Below are positions 23,807-32,653 of a stretch of DNA of 64,000 nt, piece after piece. The stretch is from positions 62,001-126,000 of the forward strand of contig NZ_MZNT01000016.1 of the NCBI RefSeq assembly GCF_002042965.1. The letters are read 5' to 3'. The notes under the pieces were generated by a model. That model was not told where the DNA came from. It saw nothing but the letters and a program-made list of their open reading frames with translations, and searched no databases. Every line of letters starts with the position of its first letter. Position 1 is the stretch's first letter. Made by a program: the position numbers and the translations under genes. Origin of the DNA: Paenibacillus sp. 32352 (lineage in GTDB: Bacteria; Bacillota; Bacilli; Paenibacillales; NBRC-103111).

Positions 23807-24371
23807 GAAGCTGTTCCATCCTTTCCGGGGGGAGATTCCCTACATGTTTTCGAAGCGCCTGAAGGCCAGCATGATATCTGGACTTGACTGTACCCAGCGG
23901 AATATCGAGCAATACTGCGATTTCCTCAAGAGTATAGTCATGGAAAAAACGGAGGATAGTCACCGTTCGCTGCTTGTCGGTCAGTTTTTGAAGTGCCTGC
24001 AATATCTCTTGGTTAGTCCCCTCCGTCACCACAGCGGGATGATCCCAATGATGCTCTTCCCGGGAGAAGATACGGATGCGTTCAAAAATTCGGAATCTCC
24101 GCCAGCCCTTGACTCGAAATCTCTGCACTTGACGGATGACCAATCCGTGCAGCCAGAAGTGGAAAGGACGGTTCATATCATAGCTGGCAAGTGAGGTCCA
24201 CATTTGCATATAGATCTCGTTCATGATGTCTTCCCGATCCTGCTGGTGATCCACCAGAAAGGAGACTGTGCGGTAGACGTCCTGATAGGTGGCGTCATAC
24301 ATCGCTTGAAACGCCTGTTGGTCACCATCCTTCACTTTGGCGAGTAATTCGTACATGTATTCACTTTGCAT
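23781..24371 (-). CDS. ECF-type RNA polymerase sigma factor
   Basis: A 196-residue sigma-70-family protein with region 2 (AMYDATYQDVYRTVSFLVD, DREDIMNEIYMQMW) and region 4 (LTDKQRTVTILRFFHDYTLE, then EIAVLLDIPLGTVKSR). A basic, Arg-rich linker separates them. It is probably held inactive by the membrane protein encoded immediately downstream with overlapping start. The target promoters and signal are unknown. Confidence 0.9.
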   Translation of the reverse strand: MQSEYMYELLAKVKDGDQQAFQAMYDATYQDVYRTVSFLVDHQQDREDIMNEIYMQMWTSLASYDMNRPFHFWLHGLVIRQVQRFRVKGWRRFRIFERIRIFSREEHHWDHPAVVTEGTNQEILQALQKLTDKQRTVTILRFFHDYTLEEIAVLLDIPLGTVKSRYHAGLQALRKHVGNLPPERMEQLHDYGTQNP

Positions 24372-24518
24372 TCAGAGGGCCCTCCTGAGTAAGCAGCTTA
24401 CACCCTATATTGTCTCTGTATCCCAAAAAGGTTCGGTTCTATTTAGTTTTTAGTTTAGGTTATATTCCAGTGCTAATAAATATGGAAAAAAGATCAGAAG
24501 CTTTACTTGACTTAAAAA

Positions 24519-24552
24519 GTTAACTCGTGTTAATCTATTTATATGAGTTAAC
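24519..24552. promoter_or_regulatory. Promoter and TetR operator
   Basis: GTTAACTC (24519-24526) and GAGTTAAC (24545-24552) form an inverted repeat; TTAAC-tcgt-GTTAA (24520-24533) is a smaller palindrome inside it. A -35 TTGACT (24507-24512) lies 18 bp before TAATCT (24531-24536), so the operator covers the -10. The tetR gene starts 23 bp further on; autorepression is inferred. Confidence 0.6.
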
Positions 24553-24574
24553 AAAACTTTGGAAGGAATTCATA

Positions 24575-25213
24575 ATGGCAGAACAAAACGCTATACCATT
24601 GCGGGAGCTCAAGAAAGCCCGGGCTAAGCTGGCCTTGTACGAAGCGTGCCTCGAGCTTATCGGAGAAAAATCGTTTCGCGAGGTCTATTTGGAAGACATT
24701 TGCCGTAAGGCGGAAATATCGAAGGTCACCTTTTTTAAATTTTTTCCGCAAAAGGAGGATGTGCTCGTTTATTACATGCGGGTCTGGCTGACAGACCGGA
24801 TGATCGAGCTGGCGGAGAAGCCGAAGCGGGGATTTGCGGCGCTGCGCCATATATTCGCTGACGTGGCAGAGCGCTCGAAGAAATGGCCTGGCCTGATGCT
24901 AAGCTTGATCAGCTTCTTGTCCGAAATGAAGATGCATCCGTGCATGCCGGAGCTTAGCGAAGCCGAAATTTATTTGCTGTTTCCCGAGCATAGGGAGATC
25001 GGCCGGCAGGATCCGAACCTGTTCGAGCTGTTTCGGCAGTTTGTAGAAGAGGCCCATGCAGATGGAGAATTAAGAGAAGGCATAACGCCGGGTATGGCCG
25101 TGCAAATGGCGTTTACGATTTTTTACGGGGCGTTTCTAACCGCGCATTTGTACCGGTCCAACGATGTAATGGGAGTATATGAGGCTCATCTGAAGCTATT
25201 AATGCGAAGTTAA
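24575..25213 (+). CDS. TetR-family transcriptional regulator
   Basis: About 212 residues from the ATG at 24575 (GGAAGG 9-10 nt upstream). The N-terminal TetR HTH is visible (KLALYEACLELIGEKSFREV, then IC-RKAEISKVTFFKFFPQK), with an all-helical ligand-binding C-terminus. It shares a transcription unit with the DUF4188 gene 32 bp downstream and has an inverted-repeat operator over its own promoter. Confidence 0.88.
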   Translation: MAEQNAIPLRELKKARAKLALYEACLELIGEKSFREVYLEDICRKAEISKVTFFKFFPQKEDVLVYYMRVWLTDRMIELAEKPKRGFAALRHIFADVAERSKKWPGLMLSLISFLSEMKMHPCMPELSEAEIYLLFPEHREIGRQDPNLFELFRQFVEEAHADGELREGITPGMAVQMAFTIFYGAFLTAHLYRSNDVMGVYEAHLKLLMRS

Positions 25214-25245
25214 GCTATAGAATAAATAAAAAGGATGTGGGTGCA

Positions 25246-25755
25246 ATGTCAAAGGTTATACCGGGAAGATATACGGCCCAGATGGAAGGGTCCTTTGTCG
25301 TTTTTATGATTGGAATGCGCATTAACAAGCTGTGGGCCGTTCACAAGTGGCTGCCGGTGATGAAGGCGATGCCCAAGATGTTAAAGGAGCTGTATCAGCA
25401 TCCGGAGCTCGGTTTTTTGTCGGCCTCTTATTTCCTATCCTGGCGCGGTTTGACGATAGTGCAGTATTGGCGGTCCTTTGAGCAACTGGAGCATTACGCG
25501 AGGCATGGGGCTACCCATCTGGAGGCTTGGCGTGAATTTAATCAGAAGGTCGGAACGAGCGGTACGGTTGGTATTTATCATGAATCGTATTTGATCGACG
25601 AGGGCAAGCATGAATGCTTCTATAACAATATGCCGGTCTACGGATTGGCCCAAGCCGGCTCCCACCTTCCCGTGGCCAGACGGCATGAAAGCGCCCGCGA
25701 CCGGTTGAGTTCCGGCCGCGGACACAAGCAAGAGAATACGGAAATTACCGGATAA
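25246..25755 (+). CDS. DUF4188 family protein (monooxygenase-like)
   Basis: A 169-residue protein of the DUF4188 family (start: VIPGRYTAQMEGSFVVFMIG; centre: LSWRGLTIVQYWRSFEQLEH), which has a dimeric alpha/beta-barrel-like fold related to small haem/antibiotic-type monooxygenases. Its activity is unknown. The ATG at 25246 is preferred over the in-frame GTG at 25237 on spacing from AAGGAT. It is co-transcribed with the TetR regulator, which probably represses it. Confidence 0.8.
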   Translation: MSKVIPGRYTAQMEGSFVVFMIGMRINKLWAVHKWLPVMKAMPKMLKELYQHPELGFLSASYFLSWRGLTIVQYWRSFEQLEHYARHGATHLEAWREFNQKVGTSGTVGIYHESYLIDEGKHECFYNNMPVYGLAQAGSHLPVARRHESARDRLSSGRGHKQENTEITG

Positions 25756-25766
25756 AGCTGGCATGC

Positions 25767-25812
25767 AAAAGGAGCTGCTCCCGACAACTCGGGATCACAG
25801 CTCCTTTTGTTC
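25767..25812 (+). terminator. Rho-independent terminator
   Basis: AAAAGGAGCTG (25767-25777) pairs with CAGCTCCTTTT (25798-25808) around a loop holding a second small stem (CTCCCGA/CTCGGGA). It ends the tetR-DUF4188 unit. Confidence 0.8.
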
Positions 25813-25850
25813 ATTTATCAAATGGAATGCCCTGAATGGGCTGTCTTGGG

Positions 25851-26015
25851 TCAGGCTGAAGGTCTACGCCCCAAAATCAGCGTGATGACAAACAGGATCA
25901 GGAACAGAACGAACAACACTTTGGCAATCCCCGCTGCGGCGGAAGCAATGCCAAGAAATCCGAAGATTCCGGCGATGATTGCAATAACCAGAAACAATAA
26001 TGCCCAGCTTAACAT
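25851..26015 (-). CDS. DUF1328 small membrane protein (YtjA-like)
   Basis: A 54-residue protein of two transmembrane helices: an N-terminal MLSWALLFLVIAIIAGIFGF, then GIASAAAGIAKVLF and a second hydrophobic helix ending LGRRPSA. This is the DUF1328/YtjA pattern. AGGTGAGG lies 4-12 nt upstream of the ATG. Such proteins are often stress-induced; here it neighbours a YflT stress gene. The function is unknown. Confidence 0.82.
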   Translation of the reverse strand: MLSWALLFLVIAIIAGIFGFLGIASAAAGIAKVLFVLFLILFVITLILGRRPSA

Positions 26016-26068
26016 TTGCCTCACCTCCCAATAGGATTCCGTTCATGTTGATGTCTTTAGCCTAAGCG

Positions 26069-26515
26069 TTATCGCATCGTGCCGTCGGGTCCAATACTGT
26101 CGGACATATAGAGGCCGGCGGGCGGAATAACCGGCTCGTCCCGATGGAGATTGCGGCGGCGGGCCTCCTCCAGATCATGGCGATCGATATCGTCGTACCA
26201 TACCATGACAAGGATTTTTCCTTTGTCGAGCTCAGCCTCGAAATGATCGGCCTCCGCTTTCGTCAAGCCCAGCGAATGCATCTTGGAGCGCAATTGGTCT
26301 CCCCTGGAGCGGAACAAGTTCGCGAATGTATTCGCGATGCCTTCCTCATACAAGCCTACTTTATTGGTGTCCATAAGATTGGCCAGCCCTTCGGTGGTCT
26401 TGTCGTCATGAGCCAACACGTAGATTTCCTCCAGCGCATAGCCTTCCCTTCGGAAATCGCGAATGGCTTCGATTGCCTGCTCCTCTGTCATTACCAGCTT
26501 CACCTTGTTGTTCAT
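26069..26515 (-). CDS. General stress protein 17M-like (YflT domain)
   Basis: A 148-residue protein. Residues 5-105 form the YflT/heat-induced stress protein domain (VMTEEQAIEAIRDFRREGYA, EEIYVLAHDD, LGLTKAEADHFEAELDKGKI). In Bacillus the family is sigma-B dependent. AAGGAGG precedes the ATG by about 7 nt. A sigma-B-like promoter (GTTTCA-N14-GGTTAA) lies about 190 bp upstream on the minus strand. Between promoter and gene sit three 38/39-bp hairpin repeats. It is divergent from rsbY. The molecular role is unknown. Confidence 0.87.
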   Translation of the reverse strand: MNNKVKLVMTEEQAIEAIRDFRREGYALEEIYVLAHDDKTTEGLANLMDTNKVGLYEEGIANTFANLFRSRGDQLRSKMHSLGLTKAEADHFEAELDKGKILVMVWYDDIDRHDLEEARRRNLHRDEPVIPPAGLYMSDSIGPDGTMR

Positions 26516-26530
26516 GGTAATCCCTCCTTA

Positions 26531-26656
26531 GAGTTTTCGCTAGAAAACTTTCTTCGTGAGCGCCTACTGAGTTTTCGATTAGAAAACTTTCTTCGTGAGC
26601 ACCTACTGAGTTTTCGCTAGAAAACTTTCTTCGTAAGCGCCTGCCGAGTTTTCGAG
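26531..26656. repeat. Three tandem 38/39-bp hairpin repeats plus a partial fourth
   Basis: Units start at 26531, 26569, 26608 and (partial) 26646. Each begins GAGTTTTC, has a 4-5 nt loop, then GAAAACTTTCTTCGT(G/A)AGC and a CCTACT/CCTGCC end, so each contains an AGTTTTC/GAAAACT hairpin. They occupy the leader of the YflT gene between its sigma-B-like promoter and its ribosome site. Alternating 38/39 periods break any reading frame, so the array is non-coding. Confidence 0.85.
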
Positions 26657-26705
26657 TAGGGCACTCACTTGAGCTATCGAGCCGCCGGGATCGGCATGCC
26701 ATTTT

Positions 26706-26731
26706 TTAACCGCTTGCCCCAGGAATGAAAC
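26706..26731 (-). promoter_or_regulatory. Sigma-B-type promoter for YflT gene
   Basis: On the minus strand GTTTCA (26731-26726), 14 nt, GGTTAA (26711-26706). It differs by one base from the GTTTCA-N14-GGGTAA found before rsbV. It points to the YflT gene. Confidence 0.5.
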
Positions 26732-26744
26732 AAGAAGCGAAGGT

Positions 26745-26770
26745 GATTCAATCCCGCGGAGATTGGTTAC
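26745..26770 (+). promoter_or_regulatory. Possible sigma-B-type promoter for rsbY
   Basis: GATTCA (26745-26750), 14 nt, GGTTAC (26765-26770), 66 bp before rsbY. It has two or three differences from the best sites in this window, so it is only a candidate; sigma-B control of rsbY is known in the B. cereus group. Confidence 0.35.
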
Positions 26771-26836
26771 ATAAATATAGAGTTCTATTTATAATAGAAA
26801 GCAAGTAAGACGCAAAACGATAGGGGACTATTGACG

Positions 26837-27982
26837 ATGAATATCGTAATCGTGGACGACAATCCCATTAACCTGATGGTGATTGAAAAAATATTGAGCA
26901 ATACGGGGTATTCGCATTTTATCAAGCTGTCATCCGCAGTGGAATTGCTGGACTTGTTAAATGTAGGGACCGGGATGGGACCCAAGGAACCGGTCGATTT
27001 GATTTTGCTGGATATGATGATGCCTGAGATAGACGGTCTTGAGGCCTGCAGACGCATTCAGGAATGCGAGGAGCTGAAAGACATCCCCATCATCATCGTG
27101 ACGGCATTGGGAGACTCCAACCTGCTGGCGGAGGTGCTGGAGGCGGGGGCTTCGGATTATGTGATGAAGCCTGTCAACAAGGTGGAGCTGATCGCGCGCA
27201 TACGCGTAGCGCTGCGCTTGAAGCACGAGAAGGACTGGCATAAGGAGAACGAAGCGCGGATCAAAAGCGAGCTTGAGCTGGCCAAGCAGGTGCAAAGCAG
27301 CGTGCTGGGTCAGCCGGTCCATACGGATAGGCTGGATATCAGCGCCTCCTACCATCCCTCCTATGAGCTGGCAGGAGATTTGTATTCCTGGTACCGCATC
27401 GATGACCACCGGTACGGCATCATTTTGCTGGATATGATGGGGCATGGCATTTCCTCGTCGCTTGTATGCATGTTCATTTCATCCGTCATGCAGGATACAA
27501 TCACGCGGTTCGTCTCCCCGGATCTGGTTGTCGCCGAGCTGAACCGGTACATGAACCAGTTGAACAAACGGAATAACAACGGCTTCAGCTATTATTTTAC
27601 GGCTATCTATCTGCTGATCGATACGGAGGCCCGGACTATCGAATATGTCAACGCCGGACATCCGCCCGGCATGCTGTTCGAGGAAGGGCAAGCGGTCCGC
27701 CTTTTGGATCAGGGAGGCTGTGCCGTCGGATTTTTCGAGCAAATGCATATTCAAAAAGGGGTGCTCGAATACAAGAGCCCGATTCAGCTTTTCCTGTATA
27801 CGGACGGCCTGCTGGAGGCGCTGGAAGAGGAAGGGCAGGAGGAAACGAACCCGCTTATCAATGAGCTGTCCGCATGCAGCGGAGAGGAAGAGCTGTGCAG
27901 CATCATCGATCGGCTTCTGCCGCCTGAGGTCAGGAAGGAGCAGGAGGACGATATTTGCATGGTCCTGGTTCGAGCGAGGTAA
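26837..27982 (+). CDS. rsbY: RsbY-like response regulator with PP2C phosphatase domain
   Basis: About 381 residues. A CheY receiver (residues 1-125; acidic VDDN, phospho-acceptor Asp59 in LLLDMMMPEIDG, Lys in MKPVNK) is followed by a coiled linker and a SpoIIE/RsbU-type PP2C phosphatase domain (about 165-381: AGDLYSWYRI, LLDMMGHGISSS, VNAGHPPGML, DDICMVLV). In the Bacillus cereus group RsbY dephosphorylates RsbV to release sigma-B. The same function is inferred because a hybrid kinase and a CheR-type methylase follow directly and rsbV-rsbW-sigB is 13 kb away. The ATG at 26837 starts exactly at the receiver; an in-frame TTG at 26831 is possible. Confidence 0.88.
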   Translation: MNIVIVDDNPINLMVIEKILSNTGYSHFIKLSSAVELLDLLNVGTGMGPKEPVDLILLDMMMPEIDGLEACRRIQECEELKDIPIIIVTALGDSNLLAEVLEAGASDYVMKPVNKVELIARIRVALRLKHEKDWHKENEARIKSELELAKQVQSSVLGQPVHTDRLDISASYHPSYELAGDLYSWYRIDDHRYGIILLDMMGHGISSSLVCMFISSVMQDTITRFVSPDLVVAELNRYMNQLNKRNNNGFSYYFTAIYLLIDTEARTIEYVNAGHPPGMLFEEGQAVRLLDQGGCAVGFFEQMHIQKGVLEYKSPIQLFLYTDGLLEALEEEGQEETNPLINELSACSGEEELCSIIDRLLPPEVRKEQEDDICMVLVRAR

Positions 27983-28013
27983 AACGTCGGAGGGGCTGTA
28001 AGGAGAGAGTACA

Positions 28014-31000
28014 ATGAAGATAAAAACAAAGCTGTTTCTCGGCTTCGGAACGCTGATGGTGCTGATGTTCACACTGGCCGGAATCGGGATTAACCGCTTG
28101 ACGACGATAGACGAAAGCATGAAGGAGATTTACAGCAACCGGTACAAGAAGGTGCAGCTGACCGCGGAGCTTCACAACGGGACGACGGAGCTTGCCAAGT
28201 CGCTCGCTAATTTGCTGTTGATTGCCGACCCGGCGAAATCGACCCAAAGTCTGGAGGCGATTCGTTCGCAGAGCCTCATTGTCTCTAAAGCCCTTAGCCA
28301 AATGGATACCGAGTTCAAAGGGGGTATGGAGCAGTCCTTAGCGGCCGATATTTCGAATAGCGGCAAAACGTTCTTGAAATACAAGGACGACGTCCTTCAG
28401 CTGTACAGGGCGGGCAAGCAAGCAGAGGCCAACGAGCTGCGAACCGCAGTCGGCGTCGGTTACCAGGATGATTTTGTAAGCAGCATCGGCAGTATGACCG
28501 ATTACCAGGAAGAAGCGATGAAGCAGGCTCTGACAGCGGCGGAAGAAGAAAACAGCCGCGTTTATACGTATACGATGCTGCTGGCCATACTGAGCCTGTT
28601 GATCGGCATTGCCATCATGTTCTGGATTGTTCTTAGCGTGACCCGGGGATTGGGAATGCTATCGGGTATCATCTCGAATTTCGGATTGGAAAAGGAGCAG
28701 GGCAGATGGATGGGCTCCTATCGCATAGCGATTACGACAACGGATGAATTCGCCGATATCGCCCATATTTTTAATGAGATTGCTGAGGATTTGGAGGAGT
28801 CAACGGCCAATGAACGGAAATTAAGCCAGCTTAATGCCGATCAGGCTTGGCTCGAATCCCATATCTCGTTCATTTCTACGGAGCTTCAGAGTGTCCGGCG
28901 GTTCGAGGAGATGGGGCAGACGTTCATCGGCGAGCTCTGCCGCATCATTGGGGCTCACAGCGGGGCTATTTATATCGCCGAGAAGGAAGCGGGTCCCAAG
29001 CAGGATGCACTCCGTACATTGGAGCTAAAAGGAATGTATGCCCGTGCAGACGGGACGGAGCCGGTTCAACAGGTCATCCCCGGACAAGGACTTATCGGTC
29101 AATGCGCCTTGGACGGGAAGCCGATCGACCTCGCGGAGGTGCCGGCCGATTATTTGAAGATCCGGTCCGCCTTCGGAGAGGTGGCCGCGCTATCGGTAGC
29201 CATTCGTTCCGCTGTCTCTTACGATGAGGTTGTGGCTGTTTTCGAGGTAGCCTCTCTTCAGCCCTTCAGCCTGCTGGAGCTTCAGCTGCTGGATCGGCTC
29301 AGCGAGATCGTTGCGATAACGGTGCAGCGAATCCGGGCACAGCTGCGGGTAGAGGAGCTGCTGCGAATTTCACAGTCGTTGACGGACGAGCTGCAGAGTC
29401 AATCGGAGGAGCTCTTGACCCAGCAGGAGGAGCTTCAGGCATCCAACGAAAAGCTGGAGGAGCAGACCAAGGCTTTGCAAGCCTCGGAGGAGCTGCTGCA
29501 GCGCCAGCAAGAGGAGCTCGAAAGAAGCAATGCCGATTTGCTGCGCAAAACGAAGCAGCTTGAAGAGCAAATCCTCGAATCCGAAGAAATGAACCGGCAG
29601 ATCGAGCATGCCAACGACGCGCTGGAGAAGCAGGCGATAGAGCTGACCTACGCGTCCAAATACAAGTCGGAATTTCTTGCCAATATGTCTCATGAGCTGC
29701 GGACGCCTCTCAACAGTCTGCTGATTTTGTCCCAGCTGCTGAAAGAGAACAAAGAGGGTAATCTTAACCACAAACAGGTTGAGTATGCCGAGACGATTTA
29801 TACTTCGGGCAGCGACCTTCTGAAGCTGATTGACGATGTGCTGGATCTGGCCAAGGTCGAATCCGGTAAAATGGAGCTTCACACCGAGACGGTTGTCATC
29901 AAGGACGTGACGGACGCTCTGTACAAAGCTTTCGTCCCGATGGCCCGCAAGAAGAAGCTGTCGTTCGATATCCACATCGATGAAGGGACTCCGCAAGACA
30001 TCGTGACCGATTCCCTACGCCTTCAGCAGGTGCTGAAGAATCTGCTTTCCAACGCATTTAAATTTACGTCCAAGGGAGGCGTATCCATTCATATTCATTC
30101 GCTGACGGGCGGCAGCCCTATGATCGGATTTACGATAGCGGATACCGGAATCGGCATTCCTGCTGATAAGCAGAGAATGATCTTCGAAGCATTCCGTCAG
30201 GCGGACGGCACGACGAGCCGCCACTATGGCGGGACGGGACTCGGCCTGTCGATCAGCAGGCAGATAGCGGGACTGCTTGGAGGCTGCATTGAGCTGGAGA
30301 GTGTGGAGGGCGAAGGAAGCCGCTTCACCTTGTACATCCCCCAAAATCATGAATCGCTGCTGAGCGAAGGCTATGCGCAAGCGGCTGCTGCCAGGGACGT
30401 CGAACCGCTCTTAGCGGAGCCGGTTCCGCCTATGGCTCTGTTGAGGCCGATGGAATCCGCCGCCATGCCTTCTGAGGAGACGCAGCAGCTTCCGGACGAT
30501 CGAGGCTCTATTGAGGAGGGCGACAGGGTTCTGCTGATCGTGGAAGACGATATCCATTTTGCCAAAATCTGTATGGATACCGCCCGCGAGAGAGGCTTCA
30601 AAGTCATCGTCGCACTCCAGGGAGACACGGGACTCGAGCTGGCCAAAGCTTATAAGCCGGATGCGATCCTGCTCGATATCCAGCTTCCAGTGATCGACGG
30701 CTGGTCCATTCTCGTTCATCTCAAGAATGATGCCGCCACGAGGCATATCCCGGTGCATATCGTTTCGGTAGTGGACGAAATTCAACAAGGCTTGTCCATG
30801 GGAGCGATCGCTTATTTGCAGAAGCCTTCCAGCAAGGAAAGTCTGGAGCAGGCGTTCGCCCAAATCGAAGCCTTCCTGGATAACGGCTTGAGACGGCTTT
30901 TACTTGTAGGCAAGGACGAGGACCATCGCAGCACCATAACCGAGCTGATCGGGCATGATGATGTTCAAATCGTCAGTGCATCGGGCGGAGCCGAAGCTTG

Positions 31001-31694
31001 GGACGAGCTGAAGAAGCAGTCCTTCGATTGCATGGTTATCGATATGGGACCGGCGGATCTGGCCGAGTTCGAGCTTCTGGACCGGATTAAATCCGAAGAA
31101 GGCCTGCGGCGTCTGCCTATTGTTATTTATACGCAGCATAGATGGGACAGCAAGGAGCGGCTCAGGCTCAAGAAATATGCGGAATCGATCATTATCAAGG
31201 ACGTGAAATCGCCGGAGCGCCTGCTGGACGAAACGGCCATGTTCCTTCATCGGGTGGAGGCCCGTCTGCCGGAAGCCAAACGCCGTATTCTGCAAAAGCT
31301 TCACAGTAAGGAAGCGGTGTTCGCCGGTAAAAAGGTGCTCCTCGTGGACGACGATATCCGCAACGTCTTCGCCCTGTCGAATTTGCTGGAGGGCTATGAT
31401 ATGCAGGTAGCCTTTGCGGAAACGGGCAAGCAGGCATTGGAGCGTCTGTCGGAAAGCCCGGATATTGATCTTGTGCTCATGGATATTATGATGCCGGAGA
31501 TGGACGGCTATGAAGCTATGCGCGCCATCCGCAGCCAGCCGCAGTTTGAGCACCTGCCTATCATAGCCTTGACGGCCAAGGCCATGAAGGACGATCGAGA
31601 GAAGTGTGTCCAGGCTGGGGCATCGGACTATATTACGAAACCGGTTCATACGGAGCAGCTGCTTTCCCTTATCCGTGTCTGGTTATGCAAGTGA
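28014..31694 (+). CDS. rsbK: RsbK-like hybrid sensor histidine kinase with three receivers
   Basis: A 1226-residue protein. Order: TM1 (about 6-27); helical external sensor of 4HB-MCP/CHASE3 type (28-182); TM2 (about 187-208); HAMP (209-265); GAF (about 288-435); long coiled coil (435-545); HisKA with His560 (SHELRTPL); HATPase (NLLSNAFKFTS, DTGIGIP, GGTGLGLSI). Three receiver domains follow, with Asp888 (LLDIQLP), Asp1010 in a degenerate second receiver (VIDMGPAD) and Asp1157 (LMDIMMPEMDG). In B. cereus RsbK phosphorylates RsbY and is methylated by RsbM; the MCP-like N-terminal half offers methylation helices. It lies 31 bp after rsbY and before rsbM. Three receivers are more than described for RsbK, so the phosphorelay may differ. 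Confidence 0.85.
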   Translation: MKIKTKLFLGFGTLMVLMFTLAGIGINRLTTIDESMKEIYSNRYKKVQLTAELHNGTTELAKSLANLLLIADPAKSTQSLEAIRSQSLIVSKALSQMDTEFKGGMEQSLAADISNSGKTFLKYKDDVLQLYRAGKQAEANELRTAVGVGYQDDFVSSIGSMTDYQEEAMKQALTAAEEENSRVYTYTMLLAILSLLIGIAIMFWIVLSVTRGLGMLSGIISNFGLEKEQGRWMGSYRIAITTTDEFADIAHIFNEIAEDLEESTANERKLSQLNADQAWLESHISFISTELQSVRRFEEMGQTFIGELCRIIGAHSGAIYIAEKEAGPKQDALRTLELKGMYARADGTEPVQQVIPGQGLIGQCALDGKPIDLAEVPADYLKIRSAFGEVAALSVAIRSAVSYDEVVAVFEVASLQPFSLLELQLLDRLSEIVAITVQRIRAQLRVEELLRISQSLTDELQSQSEELLTQQEELQASNEKLEEQTKALQASEELLQRQQEELERSNADLLRKTKQLEEQILESEEMNRQIEHANDALEKQAIELTYASKYKSEFLANMSHELRTPLNSLLILSQLLKENKEGNLNHKQVEYAETIYTSGSDLLKLIDDVLDLAKVESGKMELHTETVVIKDVTDALYKAFVPMARKKKLSFDIHIDEGTPQDIVTDSLRLQQVLKNLLSNAFKFTSKGGVSIHIHSLTGGSPMIGFTIADTGIGIPADKQRMIFEAFRQADGTTSRHYGGTGLGLSISRQIAGLLGGCIELESVEGEGSRFTLYIPQNHESLLSEGYAQAAAARDVEPLLAEPVPPMALLRPMESAAMPSEETQQLPDDRGSIEEGDRVLLIVEDDIHFAKICMDTARERGFKVIVALQGDTGLELAKAYKPDAILLDIQLPVIDGWSILVHLKNDAATRHIPVHIVSVVDEIQQGLSMGAIAYLQKPSSKESLEQAFAQIEAFLDNGLRRLLLVGKDEDHRSTITELIGHDDVQIVSASGGAEAWDELKKQSFDCMVIDMGPADLAEFELLDRIKSEEGLRRLPIVIYTQHRWDSKERLRLKKYAESIIIKDVKSPERLLDETAMFLHRVEARLPEAKRRILQKLHSKEAVFAGKKVLLVDDDIRNVFALSNLLEGYDMQVAFAETGKQALERLSESPDIDLVLMDIMMPEMDGYEAMRAIRSQPQFEHLPIIALTAKAMKDDREKCVQAGASDYITKPVHTEQLLSLIRVWLCK

Positions 31695-31738
31695 TGAGCG
31701 GTGCAGGAGAGAAGCGGAGGCTGGAAAGGAGAAGCAGT

Positions 31739-32617
31739 GTGAATTCGAATGCTTGGGTGGCAGACACAACTGTAGATGCGGAACCCCTTGGGGATGAGGA
31801 GGACGAACGTGAGCGAATAGAGATCGAGCTGCTGCTGGAAGGGGTGTTCCGCCTGTATGGATACGATTTTCGCCAATATGCCTACCCTACCCTGCGCCGC
31901 CGCATATGGCACCGGCTGTACGGGGAACGGCTGCAGACGATTTCCGAGCTGCAGAGCCGGGTGCTGCATGACAGGGCCTGCATGGAACGGCTCGCATCCG
32001 ATCTGGTCATTCATGTCACCGAAATGTTTCGCGATCCGGGCTTATTTGAAGCCTTCCGCAGGAAGGTGGTCCCTCTGCTCCGGAAGCTCCCGTCGATCCG
32101 GATTTGGCATGCGGGCTGTGCTACAGGGGAGGAAGTATATTCCATGGCCATCCTGTTGCATGAGGAGGGCCTGTATGACAGGACGAGACTGTACGCAACG
32201 GACATGAATGAGGAAGTGCTCCAATATGCAGAACGGGGAGTCTATCCATTGAAAAAGATGCGGGAATACACCAAAAATTACATTAAGGCCGGAGGCAAGG
32301 AGGAGTTTTCCCGTTATTATACGGCATCCGGGGACAGTGCGACCCTTCAAGCCTTTTTGCGCAACAATATCGTCTTTGCCCAGCATAATCTGGTTACGGA
32401 CCGCTCCTTCAATGAATTTCATGTTATTTTCTGCCGCAATGTATTGATTTATTTTAACTCCGGGCTGCAAAGCAAGGTGCATGATTTGATGTATGAGAGC
32501 TTGTGCCGTTCGGGCATCTTTGTGCTCGGAGACAAGGAGACGATCACGTTCACCAAGCATGCGGCCCATTATGAAATGCTCGATCCGCAGCAGAAAATGT
32601 ATTGCAAGATCAAATAA
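31739..32617 (+). CDS. rsbM: RsbM/CheR-type protein methyltransferase
   Basis: About 292 residues from a GTG start at 31739, selected by AAAGGAG about 9 nt upstream; longer in-frame starts lie inside rsbK. CheR features: N-terminal helical domain (YGYDFRQYAYPTLRRRI), VTEMFRDPGLF, SAM-binding loop WHAGCATGEEVYSMAILL, ATDMNEEVLQYAERGVYP and FHVIFCRNVLIYFN. CheR enzymes methylate glutamates in chemoreceptor-type helices. In B. cereus RsbM methylates RsbK and restrains sigma-B. No CheB demethylase is adjacent. Its position between two kinases suggests RsbK as substrate. Confidence 0.88.
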   Translation: MNSNAWVADTTVDAEPLGDEEDERERIEIELLLEGVFRLYGYDFRQYAYPTLRRRIWHRLYGERLQTISELQSRVLHDRACMERLASDLVIHVTEMFRDPGLFEAFRRKVVPLLRKLPSIRIWHAGCATGEEVYSMAILLHEEGLYDRTRLYATDMNEEVLQYAERGVYPLKKMREYTKNYIKAGGKEEFSRYYTASGDSATLQAFLRNNIVFAQHNLVTDRSFNEFHVIFCRNVLIYFNSGLQSKVHDLMYESLCRSGIFVLGDKETITFTKHAAHYEMLDPQQKMYCKIK

Positions 32618-32653
32618 GGATGCCAGCGATAACGGAAAGGAATGGGAAGCTGC

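Noticed and set aside
26531..26656. Possible mini-CRISPR
   Set aside because: Units are contiguous and nearly identical throughout; there are no unique spacers and no cas genes.
26406..26702. Minus-strand frame with repeated NSVGAHEESFL peptides
   Set aside because: The repeated peptide comes from the DNA hairpin repeats; unit lengths of 38 and 39 do not keep a frame, and the frame overlaps the YflT start.
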